64,000 bases of DNA, taken from positions 464,506-528,505 of the forward strand of contig NZ_JABUHN010000001.1 of assembly GCF_013328815.1 (NCBI RefSeq). The letters run 5' to 3'. Positions 51,821 through 59,446 of the stretch are shown here, one piece after another (positions within the stretch are counted from its first letter, which is position 1; each line of letters starts with the position of its first letter). Source of the DNA: Tabrizicola fusiformis. Lineage in GTDB: Bacteria; Pseudomonadota; Alphaproteobacteria; Rhodobacterales; Rhodobacteraceae. The notes beneath the pieces were generated by a model that saw only the letters and a list, made by a program, of their open reading frames with translations, was not told where the DNA came from and did not search any database. A program made the translations under genes and the position numbers.

Positions 51821-53683
51821 ATGGACGCAACTGGCATTATCGGTCGCCCAGACCCGCAGGGAACGCCCCCTGACGCGCCCGTGCTTCGCCTCTTGGCCAC
51901 CAGCGACCTGCATTGCCAGTTGCTGCCTTGGGATCATCATTCCGACCTGCCTGCCGAAGGGGTTGGCCTGTCGCGGCTGGCCGGGCTGATCGCTGCGGCG
52001 CGGGCAGAGGTGGCGGTGTCGGTCCTGCTCGACAATGGCGATTTTCTGACCGGCGGCCCGCTGTCCGAAGATCTGGCGCAGCGCGGGTCGGTCGCGCCGG
52101 GGGCGCCCCATCCGATGATCGCCGCGATGAACAGCCTGCGCTATGATGCCGTTGGTCTGGGCAACCATGAATTCAGCCTTGGCCGTGCCTTTCTGCACGA
52201 CAGTCTGGCAGATGCCGAGTTTCCGGTGCTGTCGGCCAATCTCTGCGATGCCGAGGGACGCCCGCTGCACCGGCCCGGTCTTATCGTGGAGCGCAGCCTG
52301 CCGGACGAGACGGGGCAGGTGCATCCGCTGCGGATCGGTGTCACCTCGGTTCTGCCGCCGCAGACCGCGCTTTGGGAGCGGCACCATCTGGGCGAAGCCG
52401 TGACGGTTTCTGAAATGCGGGCCACGGTGCGGGACGAGGCCGCCCGGCTGCGGGCGGCGGGGGCCGATGTGGTGGTGGCGCTGGCGCATTCCGGGCTGGA
52501 GCCGGCCGGAACCGCGCCGGACGGGGTGGGCGAACATGCGGCCCGAGCGATCCTTGGCCTTCCCGGGGTGGATGCCGTTATCGCCGGGCACAGCCACGAG
52601 GTTTTTCCGCCTGAAGGCGCGGCAAGCCCGGTACCGCTGGTGCTTCCGGGGGCGCATGGGTCGCATCTTGGGGTGATTGACCTGACGCTGGCGCGGCAGG
52701 GCGGATGCTGGCAGGTGGTGGGCCGCCGGGCCGGGCTGCGCGCCGTGGCGCGGCGCGATGACAGCGGCAGGCTTGCGGCGGATGTGGCCGATGACCCGCA
52801 GATCGTGGCCGTCGCCGGGCCATCCTATCAGGGGTTGCGGGCGCGGGCGGCAGAGGTGATCGGCGAGACCTCGGTGCGGATCGACAGCCATTTCGCGCTG
52901 GTGCGGCCCTCGGCCATGCTGAATCTGGCGGCGGCGGCGATGGTGGGCCATGTCGCATCGCGGCTGGGCCAGACGGATGCGCCCCTGCTGACACCCGTGC
53001 TGGCTGCGGTGGCGCCCGCGCGGGTGGGCGGACGCGGCGGGCCTGAAAATTACACCGATATTCCGCCCGGGCCGTTGCGTCTGCGGCATCTGAGCGATTT
53101 CTTCCCGCATCCCGACCGGATCGTCGCGCTGGACATGACCGCCCGCGGCCTGCGCGATTGGCTTGAGCGGGCGGCGAGCCTGTTTGTGCAACTGATCCCG
53201 GGCCAGCGCGATGCACCGCTGATCGACCGGGACGTTCCGGCCTTTACCTTCGATGTGGTGCCGGGTCTGGCCTATGAGATTGACCTTTCCGCCCCCGCCC
53301 GCTTCAACGCCTGCGGCGGCATTGCCAATCCGGGGGCATCACGGATCGGCGCGTTGGTTCTGAACGGACGGGTGCTGATGCCCGAAGAGCGGCTGGTTCT
53401 GGTGACCAGCAGCCACCGCGCCGGGGGCGGCGGCGGGTTTCCGGTGCCCCCGGGGGCGGTTCTGACCGAAGCCAGCGGCGCCGGTCTGCGCGATGTCATG
53501 CGCGCCCATCTTGCGGCTGCGGGACATGTTGCGCCCCATGCCGGGCCCGGCTGGTCCTTTCGCCCGCTGCCCGGAACCACGGCGCTGTTCGACAGCGCGG
53601 CAGGCGCCGTTGCGCCCGATGCCGCGATCGAGCCGTTGGGACCGGCGCCGGGGGGATTTCATCGCTTTCGCCTGCATCTTTGA
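51821..53683 (+). CDS. CpdB-like 2',3'-cyclic-nucleotide phosphodiesterase / 5'-nucleotidase family
   Basis: 620 residues. The metallophosphatase domain has ATSDLHCQL (Asp, His), LDNGDFLTGG, GLGNHEFSLG (Asn-His), VVVALAHSGLE and IAGHSHEVFP. The C-terminal nucleotidase domain (about 380-620) includes RHLSDFFPHPDRIVALDMT and DVVPGLAYEIDLSAP. This matches bifunctional CpdB. There is no signal peptide in the first 30 residues, although CpdB is normally periplasmic. AAAGGG precedes the ATG. Confidence 0.9.
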   Translation: MDATGIIGRPDPQGTPPDAPVLRLLATSDLHCQLLPWDHHSDLPAEGVGLSRLAGLIAAARAEVAVSVLLDNGDFLTGGPLSEDLAQRGSVAPGAPHPMIAAMNSLRYDAVGLGNHEFSLGRAFLHDSLADAEFPVLSANLCDAEGRPLHRPGLIVERSLPDETGQVHPLRIGVTSVLPPQTALWERHHLGEAVTVSEMRATVRDEAARLRAAGADVVVALAHSGLEPAGTAPDGVGEHAARAILGLPGVDAVIAGHSHEVFPPEGAASPVPLVLPGAHGSHLGVIDLTLARQGGCWQVVGRRAGLRAVARRDDSGRLAADVADDPQIVAVAGPSYQGLRARAAEVIGETSVRIDSHFALVRPSAMLNLAAAAMVGHVASRLGQTDAPLLTPVLAAVAPARVGGRGGPENYTDIPPGPLRLRHLSDFFPHPDRIVALDMTARGLRDWLERAASLFVQLIPGQRDAPLIDRDVPAFTFDVVPGLAYEIDLSAPARFNACGGIANPGASRIGALVLNGRVLMPEERLVLVTSSHRAGGGGGFPVPPGAVLTEASGAGLRDVMRAHLAAAGHVAPHAGPGWSFRPLPGTTALFDSAAGAVAPDAAIEPLGPAPGGFHRFRLHL

Positions 53684-53722
53684 TCGGCTATTGCCGGGGC
53701 GACCCCAGTGCGGAGCCTGCCG

Positions 53723-54352
53723 ATGTTCGACGCCCTTCTTTTCGACCTCGACGGAACGCTGGTCGATACCGAGAGCCTTGCCATGGCGGCAGGGATGGCG
53801 GCCTTTGCCGAACTGGGCCACCCGGTCAGCGAAGGTTTCATGCATGGGCTGGTCGGCAAAGACCTGCCCACCGCCGGGCGGCTGATTGCCGAGGCGCTGC
53901 CGACGCTGGACCAGGCGGCGCTGCATCCGCTGTGGCACGGGGCGTTTCTGGACAAGGTGGCGCAGGGGTTGCCGCTGAAGCCCGGGGCGGATGTGTTGCT
54001 GGCGGCGCGGCTGCGGCCCATGGCCATCGTCACCTCGTCACGCCGCCGCGAGGCGGATCACAAGCTGGGCGTGGCGGGCATCGCCGGCGCCTTTGCCCAT
54101 ATCGTGACCTATGACGATGTGACGGCGCCTAAACCCGCGCCCGAGCCCTATCTTCTGGCCGCCCGCCTTCTGGGGGTGGACCCGGCCCGCTGTCTGGTGT
54201 TCGAAGACAGCGAGACGGGGGCCGAAGCGGCCTTTCGCGCCGGATGCCGCGTGGTGCAGGTGCCCGATGTCGTGCCCAGCGAAGGGCGTTGGGCGCATCA
54301 TCTGGCGGGCGACCTGATCGAAGGCGCCCGGCTGGCCGGGTTGCCGATCTAA
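53723..54352 (+). CDS. HAD-superfamily phosphatase (beta-phosphoglucomutase-like)
   Basis: 209 residues. Motif I DLDGTLVDTES, motif II IVTSSRR, motif III Lys in APKPAPEPYLLAA, and motif IV VFEDSETGAEAA. The helical cap after motif I places it in subfamily IA (Gph/beta-PGM-like). Substrate unknown. The ATG with GGAG upstream was preferred over one five codons earlier. Its stop overlaps the convergent M24-like gene. Confidence 0.9.
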   Translation: MFDALLFDLDGTLVDTESLAMAAGMAAFAELGHPVSEGFMHGLVGKDLPTAGRLIAEALPTLDQAALHPLWHGAFLDKVAQGLPLKPGADVLLAARLRPMAIVTSSRRREADHKLGVAGIAGAFAHIVTYDDVTAPKPAPEPYLLAARLLGVDPARCLVFEDSETGAEAAFRAGCRVVQVPDVVPSEGRWAHHLAGDLIEGARLAGLPI

Positions 54353-55731
54353 AGCGCCACGACCTGCGCCGGGTCCAGCAGCCAGGGCGCGACGATGCCG
54401 CAGGTATCGGCCAGTGGCAGCAGGGTTTCGGGCACCTCCATGCCGATCACCTCGCGCATGAAGCGGCTGCGGGCGGCGATCCGCGCCGCCACTTCGGGGA
54501 AACCCTGCACCAGCGCGGCGCGCAGCCCGGCATCGGCGAGGACATAGCCGTCTTCCATCCGGGTTGAGCCATAGGTGGCATGACCGGGGATCACATCCAT
54601 CTGCATCGCCATCCCCGAGGCGAGCGGCACCTCCGACCCCTCGGCAATCGGCGACGACATCCATTCGTCCAGCCCGATCAGATGCCCGGGGTTGAGCGTG
54701 ATGCCAAACCGCGCGAAGGGCAGCGCGTCCTGCATCGCCTGCCAGACCGCCCCCCCGGAGACCCCCGGCTGCATCAGCGCGCACCAGTCCGACATCGCGG
54801 CGACATAGGGCAGCACGAAAGCTTCGAGATAGTCTTGCGCTGCAACCGGCAAATCGCCCGGCCCCAGCGCCAGCCATCCCGCACGGCATATGTTCGAGCC
54901 CCAGTGGCAGATGTTGAAGCTGATGGGCGAGCCAAGGCGCAGCACCTCGCCCGTCGGCCCCGACAGGCCCTGTTCGGCGCGACTGCCGGTGGCAAAGGTC
55001 GGATGGCAGCCCAGCGGCAGGCCGCCCACCCGCGCCGCCTCGAACGCCTCAAAGTCGCGCATTCCTTCGCGCAGGGAAAAGACCATCCGGCGCAGGGCCT
55101 TGGCCGCCATATGGTTGGAAAACTCCAGCCGGGCGATTTCGGCGGCATCTACCCGTGCGCGCAGCCCATAGGCCGGATGCATCAGCAGCGGCGTGGCATT
55201 GGCCACCCGCCCGGCGCGGGCGCGCAGCGGATCGGCCAGAAAGGCGGGCACATCCAGCGCAAGCGCCGGATCGGCGCCGGGGGGCAGCTCGCCTGCCTCA
55301 AACCATTTCCACCCGGCTACGCCCACGCTGGCGCCCGCCGGAACAATCTGATCCAGCCAGCTTGCCAGCCCGCGCCCGCCGCGCGGCTGCGACGGCAGGG
55401 ACAGGCTGGAACAATGCCCCACCCCGATGGCTCCCGATTGCACCAGCGGCGAAATCCCGGTGTAGGGCAGGCATTCATTCCCGGCCAGCAGCAGCGCGTC
55501 ATCGGGCGTCACCACCAGCACGGCCTCTTCAAAGCGCGGATCAAAGCCGGTCAGCCAGTGCAGGTTGGCGCTGTGTTCGCGGTCGCCATAGACCACCAGC
55601 ACCTCATGCCCGGCCAAGGCCCCGACCCGGCGAAAGGCGGCCAGCCGCGCCTCCATCTCGGGCAGGGTCAGGTCGGGCGGCAGATCGGGTGTGCCGAAAT
55701 CCGGCCAGTCGATACGGATCAGTTGCGCCAT
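54349..55731 (-). CDS. M24 (creatinase/aminopeptidase P fold) protein with missing metal ligands
   Basis: 460 residues. The N-terminal domain (1-190) is creatinase-like and the C-terminal pita-bread domain spans about 195-440. Of the five metal ligands in M24 aminopeptidases, His350 (NPGHLIG) and Glu393 (RMEDGYVL) are kept. The first Asp is Asn273 (ISFNIC), the second falls in ICRAGW, and the third-ligand Glu is replaced in QMDVIPG. Creatinase is a known metal-free member with the same fold, so a creatinase-type hydrolase is one option and a non-enzymatic role another. It shares a 4-base overlap with the convergent HAD gene. Confidence 0.82.
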   Translation of the reverse strand: MAQLIRIDWPDFGTPDLPPDLTLPEMEARLAAFRRVGALAGHEVLVVYGDREHSANLHWLTGFDPRFEEAVLVVTPDDALLLAGNECLPYTGISPLVQSGAIGVGHCSSLSLPSQPRGGRGLASWLDQIVPAGASVGVAGWKWFEAGELPPGADPALALDVPAFLADPLRARAGRVANATPLLMHPAYGLRARVDAAEIARLEFSNHMAAKALRRMVFSLREGMRDFEAFEAARVGGLPLGCHPTFATGSRAEQGLSGPTGEVLRLGSPISFNICHWGSNICRAGWLALGPGDLPVAAQDYLEAFVLPYVAAMSDWCALMQPGVSGGAVWQAMQDALPFARFGITLNPGHLIGLDEWMSSPIAEGSEVPLASGMAMQMDVIPGHATYGSTRMEDGYVLADAGLRAALVQGFPEVAARIAARSRFMREVIGMEVPETLLPLADTCGIVAPWLLDPAQVVAL

Positions 55732-55755
55732 CGTCCCCTCCGCTTTTCGGGAAGG

Positions 55756-56616
55756 TTAGTCGATGATCGCCGGCCAAAGAACCGCATTCTTCCGGTTGAA
55801 GGCATCCAGATGGCCGACCCGATGTAGCCCATATTGGGCAGGGTGCAGTACCAACTGCCGCTTATACGCCTCGGGATAGCGCGCCATCAGCCGCCAGACG
55901 GCGGGCTGGGTGACCAGATCGTCATCTGCCACCGCAATCATCCGCATCCGGGCGCGTACGCGCGACGGGTCGGGCAACGGCAGGCGCGTGCCGAAATCGC
56001 GCGCATTCCAGTCGCGGCTCAGGCACCAGCGCCGCCAGTCAAGATAGACCTGCAACGGCAGGTCCAGCCCCATGCCCAGCGCCCGCCCCGGCAGATAGCC
56101 CAAAGCCCGCGCAATCACCGGCACCGGCCCGCGCCAGAAGATCTCGGCCCGCCAGCGATAGCGCAGCGGGTGGTCGCTGACATGGGCAAGGCCGGAGCCG
56201 ACGGTGATCACCCGCTCCACCCCCGCCATGCCGGGATGATGCGCCATCCAAAGCCCGCCCAGTGAATGGCCGATCACCCAGCGCGGGCTGTCGGGCAGCC
56301 GCGTCGCCATCCAGTCCAGCGCCGCGGCCTGATCGCGCAGCCCCCAATCGGCCATGCTCGCCCGCGACTGCCGCGGATGGCTCTGCGCCGAAGCGGCAAA
56401 TCCGCGGTAATCATAGGTCAGCACCGCCAGGTCGCGCTCCTCTGCCAGCCAGGTGGCAAAGGCACGGTAGAACCCCGCCGGAACCCCGCTCGCCCCATGC
56501 AGCACGACCGAGGCGCGGGCCCGTCCGCGCGGCAGAAACAGCCGCCCGCGCAGGGCGGCGCCCTCGGCGGCAATGGTGATGTCTTCGGGCGGCGGGAGGA
56601 TGGGCTGCATCTGCAT
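55756..56616 (-). CDS. alpha/beta hydrolase
   Basis: 286 residues. SVVLHGASGVPAGFYRAFA (oxyanion), VLTYDYRGFAAS, nucleophile motif VIGHSLGGLWMAH, and a C-terminal His in LHRVGHLDAFNRK. It resembles BAAT/dienelactone-like soluble hydrolases. AGGAG precedes the ATG. It is divergent from the TetR-family gene with two palindromic operators between them, so TetR control is very likely. Substrate unknown. Confidence 0.88.
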   Translation of the reverse strand: MQMQPILPPPEDITIAAEGAALRGRLFLPRGRARASVVLHGASGVPAGFYRAFATWLAEERDLAVLTYDYRGFAASAQSHPRQSRASMADWGLRDQAAALDWMATRLPDSPRWVIGHSLGGLWMAHHPGMAGVERVITVGSGLAHVSDHPLRYRWRAEIFWRGPVPVIARALGYLPGRALGMGLDLPLQVYLDWRRWCLSRDWNARDFGTRLPLPDPSRVRARMRMIAVADDDLVTQPAVWRLMARYPEAYKRQLVLHPAQYGLHRVGHLDAFNRKNAVLWPAIID

Positions 56617-56633
56617 CGGCGTCTCCTGCGGAT

Positions 56634-56675
56634 TGGACCGATTGGTCTAATAGCAGATATAGACCAATCGGTCTA
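56634..56675. promoter_or_regulatory. twin TetR-type operators
   Basis: TAGACC-AATC-GGTCTA (56660-56675) is a perfect palindrome. TGGACC-GATT-GGTCTA (56634-56649) is a one-mismatch copy, 26 bases centre to centre. Together the 14-base arms 56636-56649 and 56660-56673 form a perfect inverted repeat with a 10-base spacer. It lies between the divergent hydrolase and TetR genes and resembles the TAGACC-N4-GGTCTA box reported, as I recall, for NemR. Confidence 0.85.
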
Positions 56676-56724
56676 GTGGCCCCGGCCCCTTTCGCCGCGC
56701 GCCCCGCCACGCTAGGCTGGCGCA

Positions 56725-57279
56725 ATGCAGGAAGATGCCACCACCCGCGACAAGCTTGTGACCACCGCCGCGCGGCTCTTCCGGCAGCAGGGCTATCACG
56801 GCACCGGCCTTGCCGCGATTCTGGCCGGGGCGGGGGTGCCCAAAGGCTCGCTCTACCACCACTTTCCGCAAGGCAAGGCCGACCTTGCCCGCGCCGCCGT
56901 GGACCTGACTGCGGCCGAACTGGTGCGGATCACCGGCGAAGCCTTTGCCGGCGCGGAAAACTGGCAGGGGGGGGCGACGACCTTCTGCCACAAGATGGCG
57001 CGGCTTTTCGATATTCTCGACAGCGCCGATGCCTGCCCGATTTCCGGCCTGATGTTCGAGGGGCCTGAAGCGGGCGATTTCCGCGCCCATGCAGCGGCGG
57101 CCTTTGAGCGGATCATCGCGGCGGCCGCCGCCGAAGGGGTCCGGCTGGGCCTGCCCCGGGCCGCCGCCCGCGATGCCGCCGAAACCCTGCTGATGAGCTT
57201 TCAGGGCGGCTGGACCCTCGCCCGGCTGCGCCGCGACTCGGGCGTGTTGCGCGGATTGCCCGCCCGCCTGTTCCCATGA
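56725..57279 (+). CDS. TetR/AcrR-family transcriptional regulator
   Basis: 184 residues. The N-terminal helix-turn-helix is KLVTTAARLFRQQGYHGTGLAAILAGAGVPKGSLYHHFPQGK, with the typical recognition helix GSLYHHF. The C-terminal ligand domain (about 60-184) has Cys at FCHKM and ACPISG, which could be redox- or electrophile-sensing, as in NemR-like members. It probably represses itself and the divergent hydrolase via the twin operators. Confidence 0.92.
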   Translation: MQEDATTRDKLVTTAARLFRQQGYHGTGLAAILAGAGVPKGSLYHHFPQGKADLARAAVDLTAAELVRITGEAFAGAENWQGGATTFCHKMARLFDILDSADACPISGLMFEGPEAGDFRAHAAAAFERIIAAAAAEGVRLGLPRAAARDAAETLLMSFQGGWTLARLRRDSGVLRGLPARLFP

Positions 57280-57314
57280 CCGCCGGTTCTCCCGAATTGC
57301 GCTGAAACCCACCC

Positions 57315-57343
57315 TTGCACCCGCCCCGCCCCCCGACTATATC
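57315..57343 (+). promoter_or_regulatory. promoter of ffs
   Basis: TTGCAC (57315-57320), a 17-base spacer and TATATC (57338-57343), with the RNA start expected at 57351. Confidence 0.7.
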
Positions 57344-57350
57344 GACAGTC

Positions 57351-57444
57351 GAGAGGTTGGCGCGGGCAGGCACCTCGCCAACCCGGTCAGGTCCGGAAGG
57401 AAGCAGCCGTAACGAGCCCCGCTTGGGTCGTTGTCCAGCCTCTC
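57351..57444 (+). ncRNA. ffs: 4.5S signal recognition particle RNA
   Basis: Contains the conserved SRP domain IV core (GGTCAGGTCCGGAAGGAAGC then AGCCGTAACGA, about 57385-57415). The ends pair (GAGAGGTTGG at 57351 with CCAGCCTCTC at 57435), giving the long hairpin of bacterial 4.5S RNA of about 95 bases. It binds Ffh and targets nascent membrane proteins. A phage-like region begins directly downstream, which suggests an integration point near its 3' end. Confidence 0.93.
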
Positions 57445-57625
57445 ACCCCATCACCCGACAGATGACCGCCAGGGAACCCGCTGCGAAATCAGACGGTTAC
57501 CTTGGCCTGTTCGGCGCAAAGCCTACGAGAACAGCCCTTCGCGCAACGCGGAAGGTGCTTTATGCAGTTTGACTTGTTCAGGAAAGTGGCAGCCCGTAGG
57601 GAAGGGCACTTCTCTTGCAATATTA

Positions 57626-58591
57626 ATGGACTTAGCTTGTCCAACCCTGCCAACTGGCACCATTGAAAACAATGGCGAAAATCGGCGTTTGTCCAACCGA
57701 TTTGACGGTGCTGAATACGGAAGCGCCGATGCACCGATCCTTGGAAGGCGTGTTGATCAGAACGGCAACTGGAACCGTGCCCGCTGGGGATGGCTCAAAG
57801 CGATCACGGGTGACCCTGATCTGTCGCCCATGGCCCGGCTTCTCGCCCATGTTCTCGCAACGCAGTTTTCGCACCATGAGACGGCGCATTGCGCGCCCGG
57901 CACCGACACCTTGGCCGATGCCCTTGCTACGTCTGTCGATACCATCAAGCGCGCCCTACGCGATCTGGCGGCGGCGGGATGGCTGATCAAGACCGAAGGA
58001 CGCGGGCGCGGGAATCGGTCTGAAATCTTCTTTCTGGGCGGCAACAACGTGGTGCCGATGATCTGCCCGAAGGGGCCGGAAGCGTCCGGCCATGACCGCC
58101 CGAAAGCGGCACAGGCACCAACCACGAAGCACAAAAAGGGGGGCAAGCCTGCACCCGTTTGTATCCGCGAAAGGGCAACGGAAAAGGGGGCAGTTATGCG
58201 CGGAAAAGGGGGCAAGGCTGCACCTTCCCATATAAAGGCTGATCCAAAGAAGATCCAAAGGGCTGGCCAGCTATCAGAAGCCGATCTTTCGAAGCGATCT
58301 TCTGGACGGATGGACTGGACTTCTTACGACCGGGCGACGGCACCCGAAAAATGGACTGGTGTCCTTTTCACGATCAAGCGCTGCGGTAACGCTGAAGCAG
58401 CTTGGAACGATTGGCTTACGAGTCATGGGTTTCCGACACTGGCCGAGATCGGGCCGACAAGCGGCGCGGATGGTTGGGCGGTGCCCTGCACCCTACCGCC
58501 GCGTCGTGACGGTGATCGGTTTGAAGTCAGCTTGGCCGAGAAATGGGCGCGCGTTTTTTCCCGCAAGATGGAGGGCCGGGCCAATGTTTGA
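57626..58591 (+). CDS. winged-helix protein of phage replication-initiator type
   Basis: About 321 residues if the ATG at 57626 is used; no ribosome site is evident and the start could be elsewhere between 57445 and 57626. A winged helix-turn-helix (TDTLADALATSVDTIKRALRDLAAAGWLIK) is at about residues 95-130. It is followed by a basic linker with two KGGKPAP/KGGKAAP units, a pattern I associate with phage O-like replication proteins. The C-terminal 80 residues contain WTGVLFTIKRCGNAEAAWNDW. Function as replication initiator or primase loader is inferred. It overlaps the next gene by 8 bases. Confidence 0.72.
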   Translation: MDLACPTLPTGTIENNGENRRLSNRFDGAEYGSADAPILGRRVDQNGNWNRARWGWLKAITGDPDLSPMARLLAHVLATQFSHHETAHCAPGTDTLADALATSVDTIKRALRDLAAAGWLIKTEGRGRGNRSEIFFLGGNNVVPMICPKGPEASGHDRPKAAQAPTTKHKKGGKPAPVCIRERATEKGAVMRGKGGKAAPSHIKADPKKIQRAGQLSEADLSKRSSGRMDWTSYDRATAPEKWTGVLFTIKRCGNAEAAWNDWLTSHGFPTLAEIGPTSGADGWAVPCTLPPRRDGDRFEVSLAEKWARVFSRKMEGRANV

Positions 58592-58883
58592 GCAAGCGAA
58601 GGACAGATGGCTTCGAGCCGTGATGTATGACCGTGGCCTGTCCCCGGCTGCGCGCGTTCCGGGCGCGGTGCTGATCAGCGACTTCCTAGGCAATACCCGC
58701 GCCCCGGATATCGACGCACTCGCTAAGGCGTTGTGTGTGTCGCCGCGAACCACGAAGCGGGCACTGAACCAGTTGGAACAGGCGGGTTGGCTGACCATTG
58801 GCAATCTCGGTAAGCGCGGCAAGCCGGTGCACCTTGCCTTGATCGACCGCCCTTTGCCGACTTTGGGTCCTTCCCGGCCCTGA
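58584..58883 (+). CDS. small winged-helix DNA-binding protein
   Basis: 99 residues. Residues about 40-85 (IDALAKALCVSPRTTKRALNQLEQAGWLTIG) form a second winged helix closely similar in pattern to that of the preceding protein, with a basic LGKRGKP wing. The ATG overlaps the upstream stop (ATGTTTGA), with GAGGG before it. It is probably a replication accessory factor or regulator of the phage-like element. Confidence 0.75.
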   Translation: MFEQAKDRWLRAVMYDRGLSPAARVPGAVLISDFLGNTRAPDIDALAKALCVSPRTTKRALNQLEQAGWLTIGNLGKRGKPVHLALIDRPLPTLGPSRP

Positions 58884-58945
58884 CCTATACGGGGGGCAGA
58901 GGCGCGATGCTTGAAGCTACGCAATAATTTACAAGGGGTTAAAAG

Positions 58946-59446
58946 ATGCGGATCATGTCGGAACTGCCGGGGCTGGGGGGCGACAAGCCCGTCCATCGCA
59001 TTGGCGGTTCCGACCTTTGCGACCTGTTCGGCATCACGCCGGGGATGCTGACCACCCTTGGCAAGCGGGATATCGTCCTTCGTCTTGGTCATGACGCTTA
59101 TGACCTTGAAGAAAGCACCCGCCGTTACATCGCCAGCCTGCGCGAGACGGCAAGCGGGCGCGGCGGCGAAGAACAGGTGTTGAACCTGACCAGCGAACGG
59201 GCGCGGCTGGCACGGGAACAGGCCGACGCGCAGGCCCTGAAGAACGCCGTCCTGCGCGGCGAATACGTCCCGGCAAGCGACGTGGAACGGGCGTGGTCCG
59301 ATACCCTGCGCGCCCTTCGATCCCGGCTTCTGGCGGTGCCTTCCCGGCTGCGCCAGTCCATGCAGCATCTGACCACCAGCGACGTGACGATGATCGACCG
59401 CGAATTGCGCGACGCCTTGCAGGAACTTGGCAATGCCGACGCTTGA
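58946..59446 (+). CDS. phage terminase small subunit (Nu1-like)
   Basis: 166 residues. An N-terminal winged helix (GSDLCDLFGITPGMLTTLGKRDIV, about 20-45) is followed by a long charged helix (LTSERARLAREQADAQALKNAVLRGEYV), the pattern of lambda Nu1-type small terminases that bind cos or pac DNA. AAGGGG sits 7 bases before the ATG. It overlaps the large subunit gene by 20 bases. Confidence 0.85.
   Translation: MRIMSELPGLGGDKPVHRIGGSDLCDLFGITPGMLTTLGKRDIVLRLGHDAYDLEESTRRYIASLRETASGRGGEEQVLNLTSERARLAREQADAQALKNAVLRGEYVPASDVERAWSDTLRALRSRLLAVPSRLRQSMQHLTTSDVTMIDRELRDALQELGNADA

Noticed and set aside
57462..57572. 36-codon frame (MTAREPAAKSDGYLGLFGAK...) just after ffs
   Set aside because: No ribosome site and no recognised family. 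It could be the start of a host gene truncated by the island, but there is no proof.
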